The translations under genes were made by a program, and so were the position numbers. Of a DNA stretch of 64,000 nucleotides, positions 26,370 through 35,169 are shown one piece after another. Within the stretch, counting starts at the first letter, position 1. Each line of letters opens with the position of its first letter. The notes under the pieces were generated by a model. The model had not been told where the DNA came from and ran no database searches. It saw only the letters and a list, made by a program, of their open reading frames with translations. The stretch comes from Achromobacter insolitus (GTDB lineage: Bacteria; Pseudomonadota; Gammaproteobacteria; Burkholderiales; Burkholderiaceae_B): positions 1 through 64,000 of the forward strand of contig NZ_NJIF01000014.1 in the NCBI RefSeq assembly GCF_002209555.1. Reading direction: 5' to 3'.

Positions 26370-26394
26370 TGAAGTTTTCGATGCATGCACTTCA
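26370..26394. promoter_or_regulatory. Candidate LysR operator dyad
   Basis: TGAAG-N15-CTTCA centred on an ATGCAT core in the 163-base gap between the divergent TTT-receptor and LysR genes. It resembles a LysR-type T-N11-A dyad and ends 17 bases before the LysR start, a place for autoregulation and divergent activation. Confidence 0.42.
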
Positions 26395-26411
26395 GGCATA
26401 GTATTGCCCGC

Positions 26412-27368
26412 ATGAGCGACTCCCAACCTTTGCCCTATCTGCGCCGGCTGGACATGAACCTGCTGCTGACGTTCGACGTCCTGATGCGCACCCGCAGCGC
26501 CACGGCCAGCTCGGCCCTGCTGCACAAGACGCAGCCGGCCATCAGCCGCGATCTGGCGCGCTTGCGGCGCCGGCTGGAAGACCCCTTGCTGGTGGTGGTC
26601 AAGGGCCGCTTCATTCCGACCGAGCGCGCGCTGGAACTGCATTCGGCGGTGCACGACGCGTTGTCGCAAATCGAATCCGCGTTGCGTCCGCCCGAAGCCT
26701 TTGATCCGGTCAAGGCCAGCGGCGTGGTCAATATCGGCACCGGCGCGCATAGCGAAATCCTGCTGGCTGCGCCGCTGATCGAACGGCTGCACCGTGCCGC
26801 GCCGGGCATTACCCTGCGCTTTCAGTCCGTGCACGGAGATTTCATGCCGGATGATCTCGATGCGGAACGCCTGGACATGGCCATCGGCCTTTTTGGCAAG
26901 GTGCCGGCGCGCTTCCACCGCGATACGCTGCTCAAAGACCGGCGCGTGTGCGTGGTGTCGGCCAGGCATCCATGGGCCGGACGGGGCGCGCTGTCGCTGG
27001 CCGATCTGCCGTCCATCAAATGGTTTGCCTTCGCGCACATGTACGGGCGGGAGACCAACTTCGACCGCGCGCTGAAGCCGGACGCCAGCCGATTGGAGTT
27101 TTCGGCCTACCTGTCGGGGTTCGGCATCACGCCGTATGTATTGCTGGATACCGACTACGCCACGACCATGCCCGCCAGCGTCGCGCGCGTGCATGGCCAG
27201 CATTTCCCGCTGGCCACGCTGGAACTGCCCGCCAGCTTGCGCAAGATCGAGCTGGTGATGGTCTGGCCGCGGCGTCTGCACACGTCGCCGCTGCAGGCGT
27301 GGCTGCGCGGGCAGATCCGCGAAGTGCTGCAAGAGCGCGCGGGCGATCCTGCAGCGCCGGACGCTTAG
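26412..27368 (+). CDS. LysR family transcriptional regulator
   Basis: 318 residues from ATG 26412 (an in-frame start at 26385 also exists). N-terminal helix-turn-helix (LDMNLLLTFDVLMRTRSATASS, HKTQPAISRDLARLRRRLEDPLLV) and a NodD-like effector domain (NIGTGAHSEILLAAPLIERL). Divergent from the receptor/hydrolase operon, which it most likely controls. Its stop overlaps by three bases with that of the convergent gene. Confidence 0.92.
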   Translation: MSDSQPLPYLRRLDMNLLLTFDVLMRTRSATASSALLHKTQPAISRDLARLRRRLEDPLLVVVKGRFIPTERALELHSAVHDALSQIESALRPPEAFDPVKASGVVNIGTGAHSEILLAAPLIERLHRAAPGITLRFQSVHGDFMPDDLDAERLDMAIGLFGKVPARFHRDTLLKDRRVCVVSARHPWAGRGALSLADLPSIKWFAFAHMYGRETNFDRALKPDASRLEFSAYLSGFGITPYVLLDTDYATTMPASVARVHGQHFPLATLELPASLRKIELVMVWPRRLHTSPLQAWLRGQIREVLQERAGDPAAPDA

Positions 27369-28219
27369 GAGCCGACCTTCTTGCCGCTGGCCACGTCGAT
27401 GGCCGAGCCGTCTTCCAGGCTGACGCGATAGATCTCGCGCACCACGTTGCCGGCGAATCCGATCTCGACGATGGACACGTCCTTGAAGGTAGTGTTGATG
27501 CCTTCGGGCAGCACGGCGTTGAACTTGTCGGCTTCCTGCTTCATGGCGTCCTGCAGGCGAGCGTCGTACATCGCCATGCTGTAGACCAGCGTGGTGTGCG
27601 GGTTGTGTGCGCGAACTTCCTTGCCGTCCTGCATGACGTTCACGCCGCTCACGCCCATGGTCTTGACCAGGTCGCGCCCGGCATCGGCCATCTTGGCGTA
27701 GACAGGGCCGGTGACGCGCGGCAGCGGACCGTCGCGCAACGGCGCCAGGGCGGCGGTGGCCACGGTGTTGTAGCGCATCATGTCCTCGAATCCCTGGCCG
27801 CTCTTGACCACGCCCAGGTCCAGCCACCACGGATGGCCCGCGCCCTTGGCGGCCTCGGTGGGATAGAAATTCTTCAGGGTGACCTGCAGCGGGGCCGGCG
27901 GCTTGGGCAGGGCCTTGAGCATGCGGGCCGGCGTTTCGGGGTCGGCGCTGTGGATGTGCACCACCGTCACGTGCGGCATGTTGGGCGTGTCGGCCTCGGT
28001 CTTCAGGCCGAGCTTGAGCAGGTCGGCCTTCAGCGTGCCGTTGACCTTGGCATCCAGGATGGCGTTGACGTCCTGGGGCAGACGGTAGACCACGCCGTAG
28101 GTGGCCTTGTGTTCGCGGAATTCCGCCTTGTCCAGGGCGCTGTTGTCGATGGGGGCCGCGGCATGCGCTGCGGAGGCGAACAGGCCGAGGGCGGCCAATT
28201 GGAAGACACGCTTGATCAT
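27365..28219 (-). CDS. Secreted protein with two HxT motifs (possible 2H phosphoesterase fold)
   Basis: 284 residues with a signal peptide (LAALGLFASAAHA, cut before AAPID). I do not recognise a named family. Two histidine motifs stand out: H83-V-T-V (NMPHVTVVHIH) and H208-T-T-L (AHNPHTTLVY), each a His-x-Thr flanked by hydrophobic residues and 125 residues apart. That is the catalytic signature of the 2H (LigT-like) phosphoesterase superfamily. If real, this would be an exported member. The C-terminus (FAGNVVREIYRVSL) has no clear match. Alone on the minus strand, with 143 bases to the gene behind it. Confidence 0.7.
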   Translation of the reverse strand: MIKRVFQLAALGLFASAAHAAAPIDNSALDKAEFREHKATYGVVYRLPQDVNAILDAKVNGTLKADLLKLGLKTEADTPNMPHVTVVHIHSADPETPARMLKALPKPPAPLQVTLKNFYPTEAAKGAGHPWWLDLGVVKSGQGFEDMMRYNTVATAALAPLRDGPLPRVTGPVYAKMADAGRDLVKTMGVSGVNVMQDGKEVRAHNPHTTLVYSMAMYDARLQDAMKQEADKFNAVLPEGINTTFKDVSIVEIGFAGNVVREIYRVSLEDGSAIDVASGKKVGS

Positions 28220-28362
28220 GGAAATTCCTTTTGTTTGTGTAGGCCCGCGAAAGTCATCCGCAGTGTGGCGAGCACGGATGTACTGCGTATTGCACCAAGC
28301 AAAAGAATTCCGATACCAGCCTGCGCATGCCCGATACCTGGCACGGGCCGGCTGGCATCCGC

Positions 28363-28830
28363 CTACCCCAGAAAGACGATGGCCACGATGGCGATGCCCA
28401 GCAGCAGGTTCACACCCACCCAGCGGCGGATGCCGCCCATGGCCTGCCCGCTGCGGGGCCAGTCGGACGCCGAGACCGCGGCTCTCAATTGCGGGTAGAG
28501 CAAGAACCGGATGTAGGCATAGATGGCTGTCATGACCAGGCCGCCGGAAACCATGAGGGTCCAGCTGCGAGGCATGAAAAAGGCGCCACCCGTCTGCGCC
28601 GCCTGGCTGGCTTCCTGGCCGATCATCACCGCGCCGCTTGCCAGGATCAGCAGGATGGCCGCCAGCACGGCGTTCAAGAACGGGCCCAGCACCGAGGCCA
28701 TCAGCCGCAGACGGACCGGCGGTTCCAGTTGGGCGGCCGCGGGCCGCAGGAAACAGTGGGCGAACAACATGCCCCCGACCCAGAGGATCACGGCCATCAC
28801 GTGGATGAATTTGAGCGCGGCATAGAACAT
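28363..28830 (-). CDS. CopD-like four-helix membrane protein
   Basis: 155 residues from ATG 28830. Four membrane helices, with FIHVMAVILWVGGMLFAHCFLRP in the first, then LNAVLAAILLILASGAVM, MVSGGLVMTAIYAYIRFLLYPQLR and VGVNLLLGIAIVAIVFLG. This is the pattern of CopD/YebZ-type integral proteins, which have His residues in helix 1 and are linked to copper or haem. A metal role is not shown by the sequence itself. Divergent from the haem-uptake cluster. Confidence 0.75.
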   Translation of the reverse strand: MFYAALKFIHVMAVILWVGGMLFAHCFLRPAAAQLEPPVRLRLMASVLGPFLNAVLAAILLILASGAVMIGQEASQAAQTGGAFFMPRSWTLMVSGGLVMTAIYAYIRFLLYPQLRAAVSASDWPRSGQAMGGIRRWVGVNLLLGIAIVAIVFLG

Positions 28831-28917
28831 GGGGCAGGCCTGTAGGGAGGAATCCGTCCCCATCATATCGCCGTCAAGCGTTGCGCGCGGGCTTGACCGG
28901 GATCATGGTTTTGCATT

Positions 28918-28936
28918 TAGAATGAGATTGATTTCT
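28918..28936. promoter_or_regulatory. Candidate Fur box upstream of hurI
   Basis: TAGAATGAGATTGATTTCT resembles three GATAAT-type hexamers and contains the AATGAGA/TTCTATT dyad (to 28939). It lies about 30 bases before the hurI start. Fur control of the haem surface-signalling genes is known in Bordetella; the match here is moderate. Confidence 0.5.
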
Positions 28937-28966
28937 ATTTGTGATTGAAAGTACAGGGAGCCTTCC

Positions 28967-29476
28967 GTGCCGAATCCCGCGGTCGCCGCCAGCGACAACG
29001 TCCATCTGCTGTATCGCGCTCACCACGGATGGCTGCATGGCTGGTTGCGCGCCAAGCTGGGCAATAGCTTCGATGCGGCCGACCTGGCGCAGGACACCTT
29101 CGTGCGGGTGTTGCGGCACCGCCATGAACTCGACGCCCTGCGTGAACCCCGCGCCTATCTCACTACCATCGCCAAGCGCCTGCTGCTGAATCACCACCGG
29201 CGGCGCTCGGTGGAGCAGGCCTATCTGGAAGCCCTGGCCCTGGTTCCGGAGGCCATGGCCCCGTCGGCCGAGCAGCGCCTGATCATCCTGGAAACGCTGC
29301 AGGAAATCGATGAGATGCTGGCGGGGCTGTCCCTGCCGGCCCGTCAGGCATTCCTGATGGCGCAACTGGAAGGCCTGAGCCATGGCGAGATCGCCGCCCG
29401 GTTGAACGTGTCGCTGCGCACGGTGCACCGCTACATCGCCAAGGGATACGAGCAATGCATCATGGCGTCGATCTGA
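28967..29476 (+). CDS. hurI: ECF sigma factor for haem uptake (FecI type)
   Basis: 169 residues from a GTG with AGGGAG about 6 bases before it. Region 2 has FDAADLAQDTFVRVLRHRHEL and RAYLTTIAKRLLLNHHRR; region 4 has LSHGEIAARLNVSLRTVHRYI. FecI-type sigma factors turn on one TonB receptor operon when the receptor is occupied. The order sigma, FecR-like, STN-containing receptor, then haem genes equals hurI(rhuI)-hurR(rhuR)-bhuRSTUV of Bordetella. Overlaps hurR by 22 bases. Confidence 0.93.
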   Translation: MPNPAVAASDNVHLLYRAHHGWLHGWLRAKLGNSFDAADLAQDTFVRVLRHRHELDALREPRAYLTTIAKRLLLNHHRRRSVEQAYLEALALVPEAMAPSAEQRLIILETLQEIDEMLAGLSLPARQAFLMAQLEGLSHGEIAARLNVSLRTVHRYIAKGYEQCIMASI

Positions 29477-30468
29477 GAGGGGCGGGCGAGGCGATGCCCG
29501 AATTGCCGCCCGTCGAGCGCAGCGTGGCGCGCGAAGCCGCGCGTTGGCTGCTGCGGCTGGGATCGGGCCGCGCCACGGACGCCGACCTGCGCGCCTGTGA
29601 ACGATGGCGCGCCAGCAAGGCCGAACACGAGCATGCCTGGCAGCGCGCGCAACGGGTGAATGAACGATTCGGCCTGATCCCGGCGGCGCTGGGGATGGCG
29701 ACGCTGAATCGCCCCGAGCTAAACAGCCGCCGCGCCGCGCTGAAGACGCTGATCGCGCTGGTCGTGGCGGGGCCTGCCGCATGGGCTGCCTGGCGCGTCG
29801 ACCCGTTGGACTGGACCGCGGACTATCGCAGCGCGCCGGGCGAACGGCGCGAGGTGGCGCTGGCCGACGGTTCCACGCTGCTTCTGAACACGGCCAGCGC
29901 GGTCGATGTGATGTTTGGCTCCACGGTCCGCCTGCTGCGCTTACGCGCAGGCGAGATCGCCGTGCACGCGGTGGCCGACACGGCGCCGCAACCGCGTCCC
30001 TTCGTGGTGCGCACGAGCCTGGGAGACATCGAGGCGCAGGCGTCGCGCTTCTGCGTGCGGCAGGAAGGCGGGTTGTGCCGGGTCAGCGTGCAGGAAGGGC
30101 GGGTGCGGCTCAGCAGCGCCGCGCATCCGCGCAGCCCCGTCAGCCTGGCGGCGGGCGAACAGAGCAGCCTGATGGACGAGGGCGCGTCGGCGCCATCCGC
30201 CGCCGATCCGCATGCGAGCGACTGGCAGCGCGGCGTGCTGTACGCCAATCGCATGCCGCTGACCGCCTTCGCGGCAGAGCTGGGCCGTTACCGGCCGGGC
30301 ATCCTGCGCTGCGACCCCGACGCCGCGCACCTGCGCATATCCGGCGCGTTCCAGGTGCGCGATACCGATGCCGTGCTCGCAGCCTTGCCCGCGACTTTGC
30401 CGGTGCAGGTGCGCTACCGCACGCCGTATTGGGTCACGATCGCCTTGCGCGCGCCCGCCGAGGCCTGA
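29455..30468 (+). CDS. hurR: FecR-type anti-sigma regulator for haem uptake
   Basis: 337 residues from ATG 29455, preceded by AAGGGA; an ATG at 29494 is a possible alternative. Cytoplasmic N-terminal DUF4880 domain (about 20-75; EAARWLLRLGSGRATDADLRACERW), one membrane helix (about 95-113) and a periplasmic FecR domain (TADYRSAPGERREVALADGST, LLRLRAGEIAVHA). It passes the receptor-occupied signal from BhuR across the membrane to HurI. The C-terminus ends in an STN-like segment as in other FecR proteins. Confidence 0.93.
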   Translation: MHHGVDLRGAGEAMPELPPVERSVAREAARWLLRLGSGRATDADLRACERWRASKAEHEHAWQRAQRVNERFGLIPAALGMATLNRPELNSRRAALKTLIALVVAGPAAWAAWRVDPLDWTADYRSAPGERREVALADGSTLLLNTASAVDVMFGSTVRLLRLRAGEIAVHAVADTAPQPRPFVVRTSLGDIEAQASRFCVRQEGGLCRVSVQEGRVRLSSAAHPRSPVSLAAGEQSSLMDEGASAPSAADPHASDWQRGVLYANRMPLTAFAAELGRYRPGILRCDPDAAHLRISGAFQVRDTDAVLAALPATLPVQVRYRTPYWVTIALRAPAEA

Positions 30469-30580
30469 ATCCGCGCTGTTACAAAAAACTGGAGGGTCAG
30501 CTGTCCGATTCGGATTTCACGAGGGTCATGGTCAGTAGAGGCACACGAATGCCGACACCTTTTGGATCGAAAGGACGACC

Positions 30581-33199
30581 ATGGCTTACTTTTCCGCCGG
30601 CCGCGCAAGCGGCTCCCGACCCGCTCGAGGCCCGCAATGCCGAATGACCCGCCTTGCCGCCGCCGTGCATGCCGCGCTGATGCTGGCCGCCCTGCCTGCC
30701 GCCCTGCTGCCCGCAAGCGGCGCCTGGGCGCAGCCTGCGGAGCAGGCGCAGGCCCGCGGCTACCGCATCCCGGCGGGCACGTTGGCCGAGGCGTTGCCGC
30801 GCTTTGCCGACAGCGCGGGCGTGACGGTGCTGTTCGATGCGGCGCTGGTGGGGCAGCGCCGCACGGCGGGACTCCAGGGGACCTACTCCGTGCATGAGGG
30901 ATTCGCGCGATTGCTGGCGGGCAGCGGCCTGGGCGTGCAGGAGCGCAGCCCGCGGGTCTACGTGCTGCATGCAGTGACGGCCCCGGACGTTACGCAGTTG
31001 GCGCCCGTCCAGGTGGAAGGAGAGGGCGCGGTGGTCACGCCGGCGTGGCAAACCAGCACCGACCGCAAGCGTCTGGATGAGCTGCAAGTCAGGAACTGGA
31101 GCGACTTGGGTAAACGCGCTGAACCGGGCGTGAGCTTTAACCGCACGACCAACAGCATCAACATCCGCGGCCTGGACCAGGACCGCGTGCTGACGCGCGT
31201 GGACGGCATCCGCTTGCCGTGGCTGGACGACGGCGCGCGCGGTCTGAAGGGCGGCCTGGAAGCGGTGGATTTCAACAGCCTGTCGCGGCTGGACATTGTG
31301 CGCGGGGCGGACGCCAGCGGCGGCGGCTCGGGCGCGATTTCCGGCATTGCCGACCTGTACACGCTGCAACCGTCGGACCTGCTGACCGATGGCAAGACCT
31401 TCGGCGCGCTGGCCAAGACCGACTACGACACGGCCGATTCCAGCTGGGGCGCCAACGCGGCGCTGGCCGGCCAGATCCACAGCAATACGTTCTGGCTGGT
31501 GCAGGCCGGCGTGCGCAATGGCCATGCCCTGGACAACCGCGGTGACGTGGGCGGTTATGGGTCCAAGCGCAGCGAGCCCAGTCCGGAAGACTACGATCAG
31601 CGCAGTTTCCTGCTCAAGCTGCAGCAACGCGTCGAAGGCGGCCACCGTTTTGGCCTGACGGGCGAGTACTTCAAGCGCAACGCGGACATCGACAGCATGT
31701 TCGAACAGGGTGCCGGCACCAGCTATCTCTACGGCGAAAACAGCACCCGCAAGGAAACCGAGCGCGAGCGCGTGTCCTTCGATTATTCGTACAAGGCGCC
31801 AGACGCAGACAGCCTGATCGACATGGCCAGCGCGGTCATTTACTGGCAGCGCCTGCAGCTGGACAGCTCGCTGAGCGGCGTGCGCAGCGTGGATTCCCGT
31901 GCCTACGCCATACCGGGCGATCCGTTCCGTTACGGCTATCCCAGCGGGCCTTATGGCCGTAGCAACTCCATCCGGCAGACCATGTTCGGCGCCAATGCCG
32001 AAATTACCAAGCGCCTGACGGGCGCAACGGTGTCGCAACTGTGGACCGTGGGCGGGGAGTGGTACGGCAACAAGACCGAGCAGTACTCCAGCGGCTACGA
32101 CAATTGCCCGGTGATTCCCCCGGGCACACGGGCGCCGATGGGCCCGCGCGCTTGCGACATGCTGCACACCAACCAGGCCGACGTACCGCAGTCCAAGGGC
32201 AACCAATGGGCCCTGTGGGTGCAGGACGAATTCAGCTTCGCCGATGGCCGCTACACCATCATGCCGGCGCTGCGTTACGACCACTACGAACAGAAGCCGC
32301 AGTCCACGCCCGGCTACGAAAGCAACCCGAACGCGGGGCCGTTGCCGCCGACCAATAGCGGCAGCCGCTTTTCGCCCAAGCTGCTGGCGACGTGGAAGGC
32401 CGCGGACGAACTCAGCCTCTATGCGCAGTACGCCTACGGCTTCAAGGCGCCCAGCCCGACCCAGCTCTATACCAACTATGGCGGCCCGGGCACCTACCTG
32501 CGCGTGGGCAACCCATACCTGAAGCCCGAAACCAGCAAGGGCTGGGAACTGGGGGCCAAGATCGGTTCCGATTCCCTGGGCGGCGCGGTATCGTTGTTCG
32601 ACAACCGCTATCAGAACTTCATCGATGGCGACGTGCCGCTCAACGCGTCTTCGCCGCAGTGGCAACCGGGCTGGACGGGCCAGTATCCGCTGGGCGTGAC
32701 GGGCAACGTCAACCGCGCCAAGGTGCGCATCTACGGCGCGGAGGCCAGCGCGCACTGGAAGTTTTCGCCTGGCTGGCGGACCTGGGGGTCGCTGGCGTGG
32801 GCAGTGGGCAAGGACGAAGGCACGGGGCAGTACCTGAACTCGGTGGCGCCGCTGAAGGCGGTGCTGGGCGTGGGCTACAGCCGCGACGTGTGGGGCGTGG
32901 ATGCGCTGCTGACCACCGCGCTGAAGCGCAACAAGGTCGAATACCCGGATGCCAGCGCCACGGCCCCCAATGCGGATTTCCAGGCCCCGGGCTACGGCGT
33001 GGTGGACCTGATGGGCTATTGGCGCCCGGCCGCCGTAAAGGGGCTGCAAGTGCAGGCAGGCGTGTTCAACCTGTTCGACAAGAAGTATTGGGAGGCCATC
33101 AATGTGCCGACCGCCGGCGCGATAGCGATTCCGCGTCCGGTCGATTGGTACACGGAACCGGGGCGCAGTCTGCGCGTCTCACTGACATACCAGTATTGA
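30581..33199 (+). CDS. bhuR: TonB-dependent haem receptor with signalling domain
   Basis: 872 residues; AAAGGA precedes the ATG. A long basic signal region ends near residue 50 (ASGAWA-QPA), followed by an STN signalling domain (about 58-125; RIPAGTLAEALPRFADSAGVTVLFD). Then come the plug (NSINIRGLDQDRVLTRVDGIRLP) and the barrel. FKAP (GFKAPSPTQLY) and NPYL (GNPYLKPETSKGWELG) correspond to the FRAP/NPNL block of haem receptors. It brings haem across the outer membrane and signals to HurR. Gene order makes the haem assignment strong. Confidence 0.94.
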   Translation: MAYFSAGRASGSRPARGPQCRMTRLAAAVHAALMLAALPAALLPASGAWAQPAEQAQARGYRIPAGTLAEALPRFADSAGVTVLFDAALVGQRRTAGLQGTYSVHEGFARLLAGSGLGVQERSPRVYVLHAVTAPDVTQLAPVQVEGEGAVVTPAWQTSTDRKRLDELQVRNWSDLGKRAEPGVSFNRTTNSINIRGLDQDRVLTRVDGIRLPWLDDGARGLKGGLEAVDFNSLSRLDIVRGADASGGGSGAISGIADLYTLQPSDLLTDGKTFGALAKTDYDTADSSWGANAALAGQIHSNTFWLVQAGVRNGHALDNRGDVGGYGSKRSEPSPEDYDQRSFLLKLQQRVEGGHRFGLTGEYFKRNADIDSMFEQGAGTSYLYGENSTRKETERERVSFDYSYKAPDADSLIDMASAVIYWQRLQLDSSLSGVRSVDSRAYAIPGDPFRYGYPSGPYGRSNSIRQTMFGANAEITKRLTGATVSQLWTVGGEWYGNKTEQYSSGYDNCPVIPPGTRAPMGPRACDMLHTNQADVPQSKGNQWALWVQDEFSFADGRYTIMPALRYDHYEQKPQSTPGYESNPNAGPLPPTNSGSRFSPKLLATWKAADELSLYAQYAYGFKAPSPTQLYTNYGGPGTYLRVGNPYLKPETSKGWELGAKIGSDSLGGAVSLFDNRYQNFIDGDVPLNASSPQWQPGWTGQYPLGVTGNVNRAKVRIYGAEASAHWKFSPGWRTWGSLAWAVGKDEGTGQYLNSVAPLKAVLGVGYSRDVWGVDALLTTALKRNKVEYPDASATAPNADFQAPGYGVVDLMGYWRPAAVKGLQVQAGVFNLFDKKYWEAINVPTAGAIAIPRPVDWYTEPGRSLRVSLTYQY

Positions 33200-33278
33200 T
33201 CCAGACCCGCCGCCGGTCCGGCTCATGCCGGGGCGGCGGCGGTCCACGCGAACTTTAGCAACGGCCGGAGGGCCCACG

Positions 33279-34325
33279 ATGAGCAACAACGATTTCACGT
33301 CCCGCGCCCAGGAACTGCGCGCCCGCAACGATGCCCTGGCCGCTACGCAACCCAAGTTGCGCGCCCGCAACCTGGCCCAGGCGCTCGGCGTGTCCGAAGC
33401 CGAATGGGTGGCTGCCGAATGCAGCGGCCTGAAAGCCACGGCCCTGCACGGCACGCCGCAGGAGATCTTCCGCGAGCTGGGCACGCTGGGGCACGTCATG
33501 GCGTTGACCCGCAACGACTGGTGTGTGCACGAACGCCATGGCGTGTACGAGGACATCCAGGCCGAGGGTCCGGTAGGCCTGGTATTGGGCCCGGACATCG
33601 ACCTGCGGGTCTTTTTCACGGCATGGAAGTCGGCCTGGGCGGTCGAGCAGGATGGCCGCCACAGTCTGCAGTTCTTCGATGGCGCGGGCGTGGCGGTGCA
33701 CAAGGTCTACCGCACCGAGGCCACCGACACGGCCGCCTACGACGCCCTGGTAGCCAAGTTCGCGGGAGAGGCGCGGTGGCCCGAAACCCAGCCCTACGCA
33801 CCTGCGGCCGACGCTGACAAGGTCGAGGACAGCGCACTCTGGCGCGAAGCCTGGCTGGGAATGCAGGATACGCACGAGTTCTTCCCCCTGCTGCGCAAAT
33901 TCAAGGTGTCGCGCCTGGCCGCCCTGGCCGCCGCGGGCGAAGACCTGGCGCAGCCGGTGCCTGCCGAATCCGTCGAACGCATGCTGGAATCGGCCGCCCG
34001 ATCGGGGCTGTCGATCATGTGCTTCGTGGGCAACCGCGGCATGATCCAGATCCACACCGGCCCCGTGCAGCAGTTGCGCCGCACCGGTCCCTGGTACAAC
34101 GTGCTGGATCCGAAGTTCAACCTGCACCTGGATACCACTGCCATCGCTTCGGCCTGGGTAGTGAACAAGCCCACGTCCGATGGCTGGGTCACGTCGCTGG
34201 AGCTGTATTCCTCCACGGGCGACCTGATTGCGCAGTTCTTCGGCGAGCGCAAGCCGGGCAAGCCGGAGCTGGCGCAATGGCGCGAACTGATGGCCAGCCT
34301 GTGCAGCGTGCCGCTGGCCGCCTGA
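33279..34325 (+). CDS. bhuS: Haem-handling protein, HemS/BhuS family
   Basis: 348 residues from ATG 33279 with CGGAGGG before it. Duplicated HemS/ChuX fold: first half AEWVAAECSGLKATALHG and VMALTRNDWCVHERHGVYE; second half SIMCFVGNRGMIQIHTGPVQ and WVVNKPTSDGWVTSLELY. Cytoplasmic proteins of this family bind imported haem and traffic or break it down. Second gene of the bhuRSTUV operon. Confidence 0.93.
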   Translation: MSNNDFTSRAQELRARNDALAATQPKLRARNLAQALGVSEAEWVAAECSGLKATALHGTPQEIFRELGTLGHVMALTRNDWCVHERHGVYEDIQAEGPVGLVLGPDIDLRVFFTAWKSAWAVEQDGRHSLQFFDGAGVAVHKVYRTEATDTAAYDALVAKFAGEARWPETQPYAPAADADKVEDSALWREAWLGMQDTHEFFPLLRKFKVSRLAALAAAGEDLAQPVPAESVERMLESAARSGLSIMCFVGNRGMIQIHTGPVQQLRRTGPWYNVLDPKFNLHLDTTAIASAWVVNKPTSDGWVTSLELYSSTGDLIAQFFGERKPGKPELAQWRELMASLCSVPLAA

Positions 34326-34335
34326 GGACGATGCG

Positions 34336-35169
34336 ATGAAGAAATGGTTGGCAGTGGCTATCGGATGGACGCTGGCGGGCGCTGCCCAGGCGGCGCCGCC
34401 CGAAAGGGTGGTGACGCTGGGGGGCAGCGTGACCGAGATCGTCTACCAGCTGGAGCAGGGCGCGCGCCTGGTGGGAGACGATCTTTCCAGCCTGTACCCC
34501 GACGCGGCGACCCGGCTGCCGCGCGTGGGCTACTACCGCTCGGTGCCTGTTGAAGGCGTGCTGGCGCTCAAGCCAGACCTGGTGCTGGCCTCCGAACAGG
34601 CGGGGCCTCCTGACGCCCTCAAGCGCCTGGGCGATGTCGGCGTGCGCGTGGTGACGGTGCCGGATTCGCCTTCGGTCGATTCGCTCAAGGCACGCATCCG
34701 CAACATTGCCGAGGCGCTGGACGTGGCGCCCGCGGGCGAACGCCTGGTGGAGCGCATCGCGCGCGAGCTCAAGGCCGTGGAGGCCATTCCAGTCACGAAT
34801 GCCCGCGCCATCCTGCTGCTCAACCGCACTGGTGCCATGCAAGGCGCGGGGCGCGGCACGGCTGCCAATGAAGTGATGTCGATGGCGGGCCTGGTCAACG
34901 TGCTGAAGGACCAGCAGGGTTACAAGCCTTTGTCCGCCGAAGCCGTCAGCGCGCTGGCGCCCGATGTGATCGTCGTGACCAAGACGTCGCTGGAAGCCTC
35001 GGGCGGCCTGGACAAGCTGCTGGCCTTGCCGGGCCTGGCCTCCACGCCCGCCGCCGCCCAAAAGCGGGTGATCGTCATGGACGACCTGCTGCTGCTGGGC
35101 ATGGGGCCGCGGCTGCCCCAGGCGCTCACGGAACTCAAGCGGGAGGCTGCCGGTGTCATGGCGCGCTAG
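34336..35169 (+). CDS. bhuT: Periplasmic haem-binding protein
   Basis: 277 residues with a signal peptide (AVAIGWTLAGAAQA). Class III binding-protein fold: RVVTLGGSVTEIVYQLEQGARLVG and LAPDVIVVTKTSLEASGG. The tyrosine in RVGYYRSVPVEGVLALKPD corresponds to the haem-ligand Tyr of ShuT/PhuT. It delivers haem to BhuUV. Overlaps bhuU by 17 bases, so translation is coupled. Confidence 0.93.
   Translation: MKKWLAVAIGWTLAGAAQAAPPERVVTLGGSVTEIVYQLEQGARLVGDDLSSLYPDAATRLPRVGYYRSVPVEGVLALKPDLVLASEQAGPPDALKRLGDVGVRVVTVPDSPSVDSLKARIRNIAEALDVAPAGERLVERIARELKAVEAIPVTNARAILLLNRTGAMQGAGRGTAANEVMSMAGLVNVLKDQQGYKPLSAEAVSALAPDVIVVTKTSLEASGGLDKLLALPGLASTPAAAQKRVIVMDDLLLLGMGPRLPQALTELKREAAGVMAR

Noticed and set aside
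30497-33049. 850-codon open frame antisense to bhuR
   Set aside because: Shadow of a clear TonB receptor gene; no start-site or domain support.
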